This document shows positions 43,334-54,735 of a stretch of DNA of 64,000 nucleotides, in pieces. Made by a program: the position numbers and the translations under genes. Source of the stretch: Geodermatophilus obscurus (lineage in GTDB: Bacteria; Actinomycetota; Actinomycetes; Mycobacteriales; Geodermatophilaceae); the NCBI RefSeq assembly GCF_900143215.1, contig NZ_FRDM01000003.1:124001-188000 (forward strand), in the 5' to 3' direction. The notes under the pieces are model-generated. The model ran no database searches. It had not been told where the DNA came from and was given only the letters and a program-made list of their open reading frames with translations. The first letter of the stretch is position 1; every line of letters starts with the position of its first letter.

Positions 43334-43882
43334 TCAGAGGTGGTATACGTCGACGACGTGGTGGATGTAGTCGTTCTTCAGCACCACGGTCTTGCGCCGG
43401 ATCAGCGGCGCGGGCCCGGAGAAGTCGATCGTGTAGAACGACGTCCCGTAGTAGGGGTCGACGGTCTTGTACCGGAAGTACATCGTGTGCCAGTTGAACC
43501 GGACGTCGACCAGGTCGCCCCGGCGCTCGATGACCTCGACGTTCGTGATGTTGTGGCTGGTGCGCGGCTCGGGCAGTGACGTCGCGCTGGAGCGCTCGGT
43601 GCGGATCCGGAAGACGCGGTCCTCGAGGCCACCCTTGTTCGAGTAGTAGATGAGGGACATCTCGCGCTGCGGGTCCTGGGTGAGCCGGTCGTCGTCGGCC
43701 CACGACGGCATCCAGAAGACGACGTCGTCGGCGTAGCACTCCAGCCACTTCTCGAACTCGCGGTCGTCGAGGTAGCGCGCCTCGCGGTAGAGGAACTGCT
43801 CGATCGTGTTCTGGGTGATGAGCTTCCCGCCTGCGGCGCCACCCTCGGCCGAGGTGTGCAGGGGGTTCTGCAGCGTGGTCAC
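43334..43882 (-). CDS. benB: benzoate 1,2-dioxygenase small (beta) subunit
   Basis: The 182-residue protein matches ring-hydroxylating dioxygenase beta subunits: TIEQFLYREARYLDDREFEK, WLECYADDVVFWMPSWADDD, then SHNITNVEVIERRGDLVDVR and YRYKTVDPYYGTSFYTIDFS-type strands. It supports the alpha subunit without holding metal. GTG 43882 begins 4 bp after the benA stop, with GGAGGG inside the end of benA. It belongs to the benA-benB-benCD operon. Confidence 0.9.
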   Translation of the reverse strand: MTTLQNPLHTSAEGGAAGGKLITQNTIEQFLYREARYLDDREFEKWLECYADDVVFWMPSWADDDRLTQDPQREMSLIYYSNKGGLEDRVFRIRTERSSATSLPEPRTSHNITNVEVIERRGDLVDVRFNWHTMYFRYKTVDPYYGTSFYTIDFSGPAPLIRRKTVVLKNDYIHHVVDVYHL

Positions 43883-43886
43883 GTGA

Positions 43887-45263
43887 TCAGCCCTCCGAGG
43901 TCGCGGTGGACGCGCCGGCCTGCTTCTCGACGGCGGCGCGCATGGTCTGCAGCCAGTAGCCGTGCTGGATCGGGTACAGCCCCTCGTCCTCGTTGCGAGC
44001 ACCTGCGGAGATGACGCCGTCCATGCCGAGGGCCTTGGCGACCTCGTCCGGCCCGTGGAGCCAGTGCTCGGCACCGCGGCTCATGTCGTTCCAGGCCGCG
44101 GCGGTCGCCCGGAAGGTGAGCTGGCAGGAGCGGAACTCCTCCAGGTCGTCCGGAGTGGCCATGCCCGAGGCGTTGAAGAAGTCCTCGTACTGGCGGATCC
44201 GGTGCTCACGGGCCTCGGCGCTCTCGCCCTTGGGCGCGATGCAGTAGATGGTCACCTCGGTCTGGTCCGGCGCGATCGGCCGGAAGTGCCGGATCTGGGT
44301 GCTGAACTGGTCCATCAGGTAGACGTTCGGGTACAGGCACAGGTTGCGGGAGCCCTTGACCATGAACTCGCCCTTGGCCTCGCCGAACTGGGCCTTGAGC
44401 TCGTCCATGCGGTCCCACAGCGGGCGGTCCTCCGGGTTGGCCGCCCAGGTCCACAGGCACAGGTGCCCGTTGGGGTAGGACCAGTAGCCGCCACCGGACT
44501 TGCCCCAGCCACCGGCGTCCAGTGCCTTGGTCGTGTTCTTGGACTCCCCCGTGCTCCGCCGCGAGGTCGTGGCCGCGTAGTTCCAGTGGACCGCGCTGAC
44601 GTGGTAGCCGTCGGCGCCGTTCTCCGCCTGGACCTTCCAGTTGCCGTCGTAGGTGTAGGTCGAGGAGCCGCGCAGCACCTCCAGCCCCTCCGGGGACTGG
44701 TCGACGAGCATGTCGATGACCTTGGTGGTGTCACCGAGGTGCTCGTCCAGCGTGCTCACGTCGGCGTTGACGCTGCCGAAGAGGAAGCCGCGATAGCTGT
44801 CGAAGCGGGCGACCTTGACGAGGTCGTGCGAGCCGTCGGTGTTGAAGCTGGCCGGGTAGCCGGCGCCGTCGGGGTCCTTGACCTTGAGCAGCCTGCCGTC
44901 GTTGCGGAACGTCCAGCCGTGGAACGGGCAGGTCAGCGTCATGCGGTTGTCGGTCTTGCGCCGGCAGAGCATCGCGCCGCGGTGCGCGCAGGCGTTGATG
45001 AGGCAGTGCAGCTCACCCTTCTTGTCCCGGGTGATCACGACCGGCTGGCGGCCGATGAAGGTGGTGAAGTAGTCCCCCGGGTTCGGGATCTGGCTGTCGT
45101 GCGCGAGGTAGACCCAGTTGCCCTCGAAGATGTGGGTCATCTCCAGCTCGAAGATCTCCTCGTCGGTGAAGATCCGACGGTTGGCTCGGTAGATGCCGGC
45201 CTCGGGGTCTTCGATGACGGCATCCGCGAGGACGTCGCGGAGCTGGGTGGAGTCGACTGTCAT
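43887..45263 (-). CDS. benA: benzoate 1,2-dioxygenase large (alpha) subunit
   Basis: The 458-residue catalytic subunit contains a Rieske [2Fe-2S] centre (CAHRGAMLC, then CPFHGWTF: Cys-x-His and Cys-x2-His) and a mononuclear iron site with His in [15 protein letters not shown] and a later Asp. It adds both atoms of O2 to benzoate. ATG 45263 has GGAGGTCCAACC upstream. It is the first gene of the minus-strand ben operon and diverges from a LysR gene, the classic control layout for ben/cat genes. Confidence 0.92.
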   Translation of the reverse strand: MTVDSTQLRDVLADAVIEDPEAGIYRANRRIFTDEEIFELEMTHIFEGNWVYLAHDSQIPNPGDYFTTFIGRQPVVITRDKKGELHCLINACAHRGAMLCRRKTDNRMTLTCPFHGWTFRNDGRLLKVKDPDGAGYPASFNTDGSHDLVKVARFDSYRGFLFGSVNADVSTLDEHLGDTTKVIDMLVDQSPEGLEVLRGSSTYTYDGNWKVQAENGADGYHVSAVHWNYAATTSRRSTGESKNTTKALDAGGWGKSGGGYWSYPNGHLCLWTWAANPEDRPLWDRMDELKAQFGEAKGEFMVKGSRNLCLYPNVYLMDQFSTQIRHFRPIAPDQTEVTIYCIAPKGESAEAREHRIRQYEDFFNASGMATPDDLEEFRSCQLTFRATAAAWNDMSRGAEHWLHGPDEVAKALGMDGVISAGARNEDEGLYPIQHGYWLQTMRAAVEKQAGASTATSEG

Positions 45264-45372
45264 GGTTGGACCTCCGGTCCGGTGGGGCGGTGGGTCGATT
45301 GCGCTCCACCCCACTGTGGGTGGCGCGGGTCACGTTCGCGTCAGCAATTCGCCTAGTCCTGACCAGGCATCG

Positions 45373-45395
45373 ATTGAGACTCCGGATATCTCGAT
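45373..45395. promoter_or_regulatory. candidate LysR binding dyad in the ben/cat divergent region
   Basis: ATTGAGA (45373-45379) and TCTCGAT (45389-45395) form an imperfect dyad (6 of 7) over 9 bp. It lies about 110 bp upstream of benA and just upstream of the lysR promoter. Its size and placing fit a BenM/CatR-type site, though the ATAC-N7-GTAT form is not present. Confidence 0.4.
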
Positions 45396-45412
45396 CCAGC
45401 GGAATTCGGTCT

Positions 45413-45441
45413 TTGTCGATACATGACCGGGCCTCTACGTT
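45413..45441 (+). promoter_or_regulatory. predicted promoter of the lysR-catB operon
   Basis: TTGTCG (45413-45418) and TACGTT (45436-45441) are 17 bp apart. Transcription would start near 45448, about 80 bp before the lysR GTG. The dyad at 45373-45395 ends 18 bp upstream, as expected for a LysR-type regulator controlling its own gene and the divergent ben operon. Confidence 0.45.
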
Positions 45442-45528
45442 GAGTGCATCACAGGCGCTGTGAGACGGCGCTCACCCTAGGGCGCTGCCGCCCACCGTGG
45501 AGCCGATCGAGCGACGGAGGAGGGCACC

Positions 45529-46469
45529 GTGGAGATCCGCCAGCTGCACTACTTCGTCACCGTCGCCCGGACCCGTCACTTCGGCCGGGCGGCCGAACGC
45601 CTGCACATGGCCCAGTCCCCGCTGTCCCAGGCCATCCGCCAGCTGGAGGCCCAGCTCGGGACCGCGCTGTTCACCCGGACGACGCGACGCGTCGAGCTCA
45701 CGCCCGCCGGCGAGGCGTTCCGGCAGGACGCGGAGCGCATCCTCGACTCGATCGAGGCCGCGCGGACCCGGGTCCGGCTGATCGGTGCCGGCAGCACCGG
45801 CCTGCTCCGCGTCGGGGCGACCGGGCTGGCGGCGCTCCGCCGGCTGCCCCAGCTGGCCCGGATCGCCGCCCGGGAGGTACCGGGCCTGGTGCTGCGGTTC
45901 CAGCCCGACCTGCTCACCCCGGTGCAGGAGCTGGCCCTCGAGGAGGACCGGATCGACCTCGCCGTGCTGCGTCCACCGCTGAGCCGCGCAGGTCTGACGT
46001 CCCGGCTGATCACCCGGGAACGGCTGGTCCTCGCCGCGCCCGGCAGCCACCGTCTCGCCGGTGAGGAGCCGGTCCGGCTGAGCGAGCTGCGGGACGAGGA
46101 CTTCATCGTCTACGGCGTCGAGGGCTCCGTCGTCAACGCCGTCGTGACCCAGGCCTGCCTCGCGGCGGGCTTCCTGCCCCGGCGCACCCACCAGGCCACG
46201 GAGACCTCGATCATGCTCACGCTGGTCGCTGCCGGCCTGGGCGTGGCCCTGCTGCCCGAGTCCGTGCTGGCGCTGCGCGTCGACGGGGTCCGCTTCGTGC
46301 CCGTCGCCGACGACGTGCACGTCGACCTGGCCCTGGCGTGGCGTCGCGAGGACCGCTCCCCCGCCCTCGCTCGGCTGCTCGACGCGCTGGAGGCCAACGG
46401 CTTCCTCGTGCCCGACGCGAGCGTCCCCGACCCGACCGCAGCAGACGTCACCCCACTGGGAGGAACCCG

Positions 46470-46473
<4 letters not shown>
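45529..46473 (+). CDS. LysR-family regulator of benzoate/catechol genes
   Basis: The 314-residue protein has an N-terminal winged helix (MEIRQLHYFVTVARTRHFGR, AAERLHMAQSPLSQAIRQLE) and a substrate-binding-like effector domain. Its place between divergent ben and cat operons makes it a CatR/BenM analogue, probably sensing cis,cis-muconate or benzoate. Its TGA overlaps the ATG of catB in an ATGA, so it is translated together with the cat genes, unlike the usual separate catR gene. GTG 45529 has GGAGGAGGGCACC upstream. Confidence 0.88.
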
Positions 46474-48897
<2,424 letters not shown>

Positions 48898-49003
48898 ACC
48901 GGCACCACCGCACGACCCGCACCACGACACCACCCGCACCACCGCACCACCAGGCCGCCGGGCGTCGACACCTCCGCCCGGCGCGTCCCCCCTCCCCTCA
49001 CCC

Positions 49004-50479
49004 GTGGCGACGTCGGTCGCCGGGTGCCCCCTGCCCTGCCACGGCCACCCGGCCGTCCCGCGCCAGGGCCCGTCCCGAGGAGAACAGCAGTGGCATCACC
49101 CCACACAGGACGGAGCCGTCCGCCAGGACGCTCTCCGTCGCCGGTCGGTCACCTGGATCGTCTCGCTGGCCACGGTCGGCCTGGTCTTCGACGGCTACGA
49201 CCTGGTCGTCTACGGGACCGTCGTCCCGCTCTTCCTGCGCGATCCCGGTCACATCGGCGAGGTGACGCCGGCCCTGGCCGGCGCGCTGGGCAGCTACGCG
49301 CTGATCGGCGTGCTCGTCGGCGCTTTGCTGGCCGGGAGCGTGGCCGACGTCATCGGCCGGCGGAAGGTCATGCTCACCGCCTACGCGTGGTTCTCCGTCG
49401 GCATGGCGCTCACCGCGCTGGCCACCACCGCGACGACCTTCGGCCTGCTCCGCTTCTTCACCGGCATCGGGGTCGGCGCGCTGGTCGCCACCACCGGGGC
49501 GCTGGTCGCCGAGTTCGCACCCGCGGGGAAGAAGAACCTGGCCAACGCGATCTCCTACTCGGGGGTACCGCTGGGCAGCCTGCTCGCTGCGCTGCTGGCC
49601 ATCCTGCTGCTGGACGTCATCGGCTGGCGGGGGATGTTCTGGATCGGCGCACTGCCCCTCGTGACGCTGCTCCCGCTCGCCTTCCTCAAGATGCCCGAGT
49701 CGCCGGCCTGGCTGGCGTCGCGGGGACGCCTGGACGAGGCGCGGGCCGTCGCGGCGCGGACCGGGGTGTCGCTCGCCGTGCCGGGCACCGAGGGCCCCCG
49801 TGTTCCCGACCCGGTCGCCGAGGGCCGTGCGGGCTTCGCCGGGCTGGCCGGCCGCACGTACCTGCTGCTGGGCCTGCTCAGCGCGACCGGCCTTCTGCTG
49901 GTCTACACGCTCAACACCTGGCTGCCCGAGCTGAGGGGCCGCGCCGGCTTCTCCACCAACGGGTCGCTGGCCTTCCTGCTGGTCCTCAACGGCGGTGCGG
50001 TCCTGGGCGCGCTGGCCGCCTCCCGGTTCGCCGACCGGTTCGGGCCCAAGCGGGTGGTGGCCGCGTCCTTCGCGCTGGGAGCAGCGGCGATCGTGCTGCT
50101 GACCGTGGGCCTCCCGCTGGGGGTGCACCTGGCGTTCGTCGCGGTCGTGGGCCTGGGGACGAGCGGGACCCAGATCCTCATCTACGGCTTCGTCGCGACC
50201 TACTACCGCACGAACGTGCGCAGCGCGGGGGTCGCCTGGTGCGCCGGGTTCGGCCGGCTCGGCGGCATCGGCGGTCCGCTCATCGGCGGCCTCCTCGTCG
50301 CCTCCGGCATGGCGCTCAACGCCATCTTCTCCGTGCTGACCGCGCTGGCCGTCCTCGGCGCACTGCTCACGCTGGTCGTGCCGACGGCGGACGCTCGGCA
50401 CGCGCAGGCGGCCCGCCGGACGGCGCCCGCCGCGCTGGCCCTGGAGCCGGGCGACCTGCTCGCCCACCGGACCCGGTAG
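49004..50479 (+). CDS. benK: aromatic acid:H+ symporter, MFS (second BenK/PcaK-like copy)
   Basis: The carrier repeats the motifs of the 32.7-34.1 kb gene: LVFDGYDLVVYGTVVPLFLR, GSVADVIGRRKVMLTAYAWF and FLKMPESPAWLASRGRLDEA, with 12 helices. The uninterrupted frame begins at GTG 49004 but has no ribosome site there. A much better start, GAGGAG followed by GTG 49090, is in another frame. Removing one C from the run at 49099-49102 would join it to the carrier frame as MASPTQDGAVRQDAL. So either the start is 49004 or there is a single-base frameshift (real or a sequencing error). It is downstream of catC2 and probably in the cat operon. Confidence 0.85.
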   Translation: MATSVAGCPLPCHGHPAVPRQGPSRGEQQWHHPTQDGAVRQDALRRRSVTWIVSLATVGLVFDGYDLVVYGTVVPLFLRDPGHIGEVTPALAGALGSYALIGVLVGALLAGSVADVIGRRKVMLTAYAWFSVGMALTALATTATTFGLLRFFTGIGVGALVATTGALVAEFAPAGKKNLANAISYSGVPLGSLLAALLAILLLDVIGWRGMFWIGALPLVTLLPLAFLKMPESPAWLASRGRLDEARAVAARTGVSLAVPGTEGPRVPDPVAEGRAGFAGLAGRTYLLLGLLSATGLLLVYTLNTWLPELRGRAGFSTNGSLAFLLVLNGGAVLGALAASRFADRFGPKRVVAASFALGAAAIVLLTVGLPLGVHLAFVAVVGLGTSGTQILIYGFVATYYRTNVRSAGVAWCAGFGRLGGIGGPLIGGLLVASGMALNAIFSVLTALAVLGALLTLVVPTADARHAQAARRTAPAALALEPGDLLAHRTR

Positions 50480-50769
50480 CGGGTCGGCAGCCACGGACGC
50501 ACGACAGGTCGGCCCCGGACGCCGGATCCCGGCGGCACGGGCGAGCGGTCGGCACGAGCGCAGGCAGCGCGGCCAGCATTCCACCGTGCCCCTCACCGAC
50601 AGCTGACCGGACGCACCGCCCGCGGCAGCTGCCCGGCTGACCACGGGGGGCGCACCCCCGCCTCGTCGCCGGCGGTGTGCCCGGGCTCGGGCAGGGGTAG
50701 CGGCACCGAGGACCAGGCCGGCCCCGGGCGGGCGGTGGGTGCGGGGAGGACGAGGGGTGGTTCGCGGTC

Positions 50770-52401
50770 ATGCCCAGGTCGCCTGGCTCCCGGCGGGAGC
50801 CACGCTGGGCGCGGGAACTGCGCGGCGGGCACCCGTGGTTGCTCTCCTCCGCACAGCGGGGCAACGAGCACGCCGGGCTGCCGGCCTGGCGCGAGGGCAA
50901 CGCGGTGCGCGCCCTGGTGGACGGCCGCAGCTACCTGCCGGTGCTGGCCGAGGCCCTGGCGCGCACGGGGCAGGGGGACGCCGTCCTGTTCACCGGCTGG
51001 CGTGCCGAGGCCGAGGAGCTGCTCGACGACGGCGGACCGCCGCTGGCCGCCGCGCTGGTCGCGGCGGCACGCCGCGGGGCGCTGGTGCGCGGGCTGCTGT
51101 GGCGCTCGCACCCCGAGGCGCTCGGCTACACCCTGGAGGCGAACCGGGCCCTGGCCCGGGCGGTGACGGCCGCAGGCGGCCGCGTGCTGCTCGACCAGCG
51201 GGTGCGGCCGCTGGGTTCCCACCACCAGAAGTCCGTCGTGGTGACCGGCGACGGTGGCGCGGACGAGCTGGCGTTCGTCGGGGGCATCGACACGGCCCGC
51301 TCCCGGCGCGACGGCGCCGGACACCGAGGGGACCCGCAGGCCCGGTCCTTCGCCCGGGTGTACGGCCCGACCCCGGCCTGGCACGACGTCCAGCTGCAGG
51401 TGCGCGGCCCCGCCGTCCGCGACGTCGAGACGGTGTTCCGGCAGCGGTGGACCGATCCGGCTCCGCCGACCCGGTGGCCCTGGCACACCGTCCCCGACCG
51501 GCTGCACGGGATCGACCGCGCGCCCGGTCCCCTCCCGCCGCCCGCGCCGCCGCCGGACCCGGCAGGCACCTGCACGGTCCAGCTGCTGCGCACCTACCCC
51601 CGGCGGCGGCCCCGGTACCCGTTCGCGCCGGACGGCGAGCGCAGCGTGGCCCGGGGCTACGCCAAAGCCCTCGCCCGGGCTCGCCGGCTGGTCTACGTCG
51701 AGGACCAGTACCTCTGGTCACGCGACGTCGCGCGCATCTTCGCCGCCGCGCTGCGCCGCTCCCCCACGCTGCGCCTGGTCGCCGTCGTGCCCCGGTACGT
51801 CGACCGGGAGGGCGGCCTGGACTTCCCCGCGTCCCTGCTCGGGCAGAACACCGCCTGGAAGACCGTGCTGGCGGCCGGCGGGGACCGGGTGCAGCTGTTC
51901 GACCTGGAGAACGAGGCCGGCCGCCCGGTCTACGTGCACGCCAAGGTCTGCGTCGTCGACGACGTGTGGGCCGCCGTGGGCAGCGCCAACCTCAACCGGC
52001 GGTCCTGGACCCACGACTCGGAGCTCACCGCCGCCGTCCTCGACGAGCAGCGGGACGGCCGCCGGCCGCTCGACCCCGGCGGGCTGGGCGACGGCGCACG
52101 GGCCTTCGCACGCGAGCTCCGGCTGGCCCTGATGCGCGAGCACCTCGGCCGGACCGACGGTGACGACACCGACCTGCTCGACCTCGGGGAGGCAGCCGGG
52201 ACGATGCGCCGGGCCGCCGCCGACCTGGACGCCTGGCACGACGACGGCCGCCGCGGTCCCCGTCCGCCCGGCCAGGTGCGCGCCCACCCCCGGCGGACCG
52301 GTGGCGGGTGGTTGCCCCGCGCCCTGGTCACCCCGGTGTACGGCCTGGCCTACGACCCGGACGGCCGCCCGTGGTCGATGCGCCTCCGGCACGAGCTGTG
52401 A
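50770..52401 (+). CDS. phospholipase D family protein
   Basis: The 543-residue protein has the two HKD motifs of the PLD superfamily: GSHHQKSVVV followed by FVGGID, and VYVHAKVCVVDDVWAAVGSA with SAN after it. Between them lies a segment RLVYVEDQYLWSRDVARIF. The enzyme cleaves or transfers phosphodiester bonds, probably on phospholipids. There is no signal peptide. ATG 50770 has GGGGAGGACGAGG some 12 bases upstream. The 290 bp before it hold nothing clear. Confidence 0.85.
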   Translation: MPRSPGSRREPRWARELRGGHPWLLSSAQRGNEHAGLPAWREGNAVRALVDGRSYLPVLAEALARTGQGDAVLFTGWRAEAEELLDDGGPPLAAALVAAARRGALVRGLLWRSHPEALGYTLEANRALARAVTAAGGRVLLDQRVRPLGSHHQKSVVVTGDGGADELAFVGGIDTARSRRDGAGHRGDPQARSFARVYGPTPAWHDVQLQVRGPAVRDVETVFRQRWTDPAPPTRWPWHTVPDRLHGIDRAPGPLPPPAPPPDPAGTCTVQLLRTYPRRRPRYPFAPDGERSVARGYAKALARARRLVYVEDQYLWSRDVARIFAAALRRSPTLRLVAVVPRYVDREGGLDFPASLLGQNTAWKTVLAAGGDRVQLFDLENEAGRPVYVHAKVCVVDDVWAAVGSANLNRRSWTHDSELTAAVLDEQRDGRRPLDPGGLGDGARAFARELRLALMREHLGRTDGDDTDLLDLGEAAGTMRRAAADLDAWHDDGRRGPRPPGQVRAHPRRTGGGWLPRALVTPVYGLAYDPDGRPWSMRLRHEL

Positions 52402-52516
52402 GGACCGCCTCCGGGCCGCGCCGGGGGGTGCCGGCCGGGCGGGGCGCGGACGGCGACCCGCGCGCACACTGGCGCGGGGAGCTGCCCGGCCGTCCGTCCC
52501 CGGATCGGAGTGGACC

Positions 52517-53776
52517 ATGACCGCCGTCTCGTCCGTCCTCGCCGGCCTGGAGCGGACGAGGCCGTGGCAGGAGGAGCTGTACCGGGACGTCCACCGCCAC
52601 CCGGAGCTCTCGCACCAGGAGACCCGGACCGCGGGCCTGGTGGCCGGCCGGCTCCGCGGCGCCGGCTTCGAGGTGCACGAGCAGGTGGGCGGCACTGGGG
52701 TGGTCGGCGTGCTGCGCAACGGGGACGGCGCGACGGTGCTGCTGCGGGCGGACATGGACGCCCTCCCCGTGCGCGAGGCGACCGGGCTGCCCTACGCCAG
52801 CCAGGTCACCGGTCCCGACGCCGACGGCGACGGCGACGAGGTGCCGGTGATGCACGCCTGCGCCCACGACGCGCACGTGGCCTGCCTGGCCGGGGCCGCG
52901 CAGCTGCTCGCCGAGGGCACGCAGCACTGGAGCGGCACCCTGGTCGCCCTCTTCCAACCCGCGGAGGAGACCGGCGACGGCGCCAGGGGCATGGTCGACG
53001 CCGGGCTCGCGGACCTCGTCCCGACCCCGCAGGTGGCCCTGGCCCAGCACGTGGTGGCGGGACGCGCCGGGCAGGTGGGCACGCACGCCGGCGCCGTGCT
53101 GTCCGCGGCCGACAGCATGCGGATCACCGTGCACGGGCGCGGCGCCCACGGCTCGATGCCGCAGGCTGCCGTCGACCCCGTGGTCCTGGCCGCGATGATC
53201 GTCGTCCGGCTGCAGACCGTCGTCTCCCGCGAGGTCGCGCCGACCGAGACCGCGGTGCTGACGGTCGGCAGCATCCAGGCCGGGACGAAGAGCAACGTCA
53301 TCCCGGACCGGGCCACGCTGCAGCTCAACGTGTGCACGTTCGACGACGCGACCCGCCGCAGGGTCCCGGACGCCGTCGAGCGGATCGTGCGGGCGGAGTG
53401 CCAGGCGTCCGGCTGCCCGCGGGAGCCGGCATTCGAGCTGTTCGACCGCTTCCCGCTCACCGACAACGACGCCGGAACCACCGAGCGGGTGGCCGCGGCG
53501 TTCGAGGACTTCTTCGGCGAGCGGGCCGGGCCGGCCGGCCGGCAGTCGGCCAGCGAGGACTTCAGCGACATCCCGACCGCCCTGGGCGTGCCCTACACCT
53601 ACTGGTTCGTCGGCGGGATCGACGCCGAGGTGTACGACGCGGCCGAGGCGGCCGGCCGGGTCGCCCAGGACGTCCCGGTCAACCACTCCGCCGCCTTCGC
53701 GCCGGTCGTCCAGCCGACCCTCGACACCGGCACCCAGGCGCTGGTCGTGGCCGCGCTGGCCTGGCTGGCCGCGTAG
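52517..53776 (+). CDS. M20 family amidohydrolase/aminoacylase
   Basis: The 419-residue protein is an M20D-type amidohydrolase with VHRHPELSHQETRTAGLVAG, metal Asp in LLRADMDALPV, Cys/His ligands in HACAHDAHVACL, Glu pair in FQPAEETGDGARGM, and His in ALAQHVVAG. A dimerisation domain follows (RGAHGSMPQAAVDPVVLAAM). Relatives hydrolyse N-acyl amino acids, hippurate or IAA conjugates; hippurate cleavage would release benzoate, which would fit the nearby island, but this is only a guess. ATG 52517 has GGAG upstream. Confidence 0.85.
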   Translation: MTAVSSVLAGLERTRPWQEELYRDVHRHPELSHQETRTAGLVAGRLRGAGFEVHEQVGGTGVVGVLRNGDGATVLLRADMDALPVREATGLPYASQVTGPDADGDGDEVPVMHACAHDAHVACLAGAAQLLAEGTQHWSGTLVALFQPAEETGDGARGMVDAGLADLVPTPQVALAQHVVAGRAGQVGTHAGAVLSAADSMRITVHGRGAHGSMPQAAVDPVVLAAMIVVRLQTVVSREVAPTETAVLTVGSIQAGTKSNVIPDRATLQLNVCTFDDATRRRVPDAVERIVRAECQASGCPREPAFELFDRFPLTDNDAGTTERVAAAFEDFFGERAGPAGRQSASEDFSDIPTALGVPYTYWFVGGIDAEVYDAAEAAGRVAQDVPVNHSAAFAPVVQPTLDTGTQALVVAALAWLAA

Positions 53777-53786
53777 CGACCGCCGG

Positions 53787-54440
53787 TCAGCGCGGTCCGT
53801 CGTCGTCGGGCCGCGGATCGAAGGCCCGGGGGGGCATCGGTGCGTCCAGGTCGTAGTGGACACCGACCATGCGGATGCCGAAGCACAGCACCGCCGCGCC
53901 GACCGCGGTGGCCGGGCCGTGGACGTCGAGCAGGGTCAGCACGACGGTGGCCGTGGCCCCGATCAGGGCGGGGATGGCGTAGAGCCCGCTGCTCAGCACC
54001 GACGGGACCTGCCGGACCATGACGTCACGCAACGTGCCGCCCCCCACCCCGGTGAGCGCGCCGAGGAGGACCGCCTGGACCGGGCCCAGGCCCAGCTCGA
54101 GCGCCCTGCCGGCCCCGGTGACGGCGAACAGGCTCAGGCCGGCGGCGTCCAGCACGGTGATGGGTGTGTTCAGCCGGTCGAGGTACCGGCCGAAGACGAA
54201 GGCGATCAGGCCACCGCCGGCCGCGACGGCCAGGTAGCGCCAGTCGTTGAAGGTGACCGGCGGGACGTCGAGCAGGACGTCGCGGATGATGCCGCCGCCG
54301 AGCGCGGTGATCATGCCGAGGGTGACGACGCCGACGATGTCCAGCCGGGCCACGCGCAACGCGGTCAGCGCGCCGTTGAGGGCGAAGGCGAAGGTGCCCA
54401 GGAGGTCCAGGGCGAGCAGCGCCGGGATCCCCGTCGTCAT
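53787..54440 (-). CDS. TRIC-type cation channel / UPF0126 membrane protein
   Basis: The 217-residue protein is made of two related halves, each with the signature GGGxxRD (ALGGGIIRDVLLD and GVGGGTLRDVMVR) and three or four membrane helices. This is the bacterial TRIC family of trimeric cation channels (YadS-like). It ends with a short acidic tail. ATG 54440 is the natural start. Its 3' end is 11 bp from the convergent amidohydrolase gene. The 295 bp between its start and the GH15 gene hold no recognised feature. Confidence 0.88.
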   Translation of the reverse strand: MTTGIPALLALDLLGTFAFALNGALTALRVARLDIVGVVTLGMITALGGGIIRDVLLDVPPVTFNDWRYLAVAAGGGLIAFVFGRYLDRLNTPITVLDAAGLSLFAVTGAGRALELGLGPVQAVLLGALTGVGGGTLRDVMVRQVPSVLSSGLYAIPALIGATATVVLTLLDVHGPATAVGAAVLCFGIRMVGVHYDLDAPMPPRAFDPRPDDDGPR

Positions 54441-54735
54441 CCGGCGGTTCTACCAGGGGCGGTGACCGGGGCCGTCCCCTGCCCGGCGCGGCGTCCGTAC
54501 GGCGTGCGCAGGTCCGGGGGCGGCGCCCGGACAGCGACCCGGCACCCGGCCCGCCGCCCGGCCGGCGCTCCCGCGCTCGCTTCGCACCGGGGGTCCGCGT
54601 CGCCCCCGCACACCGGATCCCCGCGGCGGTGTCCGGCAGCACGTCGGCACCGGGTGCGGGCAGCCCCGGGGTTCGAACCACCTCCGGACGGGCAGGCAGC
54701 GGTGGCCGTCCACGTGACCGGAGGAGCCTGCCGCC

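Noticed and set aside
54671-54690. GTTCGAACC stretch resembling a tRNA T-arm
   Set aside because: The flanking arms pair poorly and no anticodon or D-arm can be found upstream. It is a chance match.
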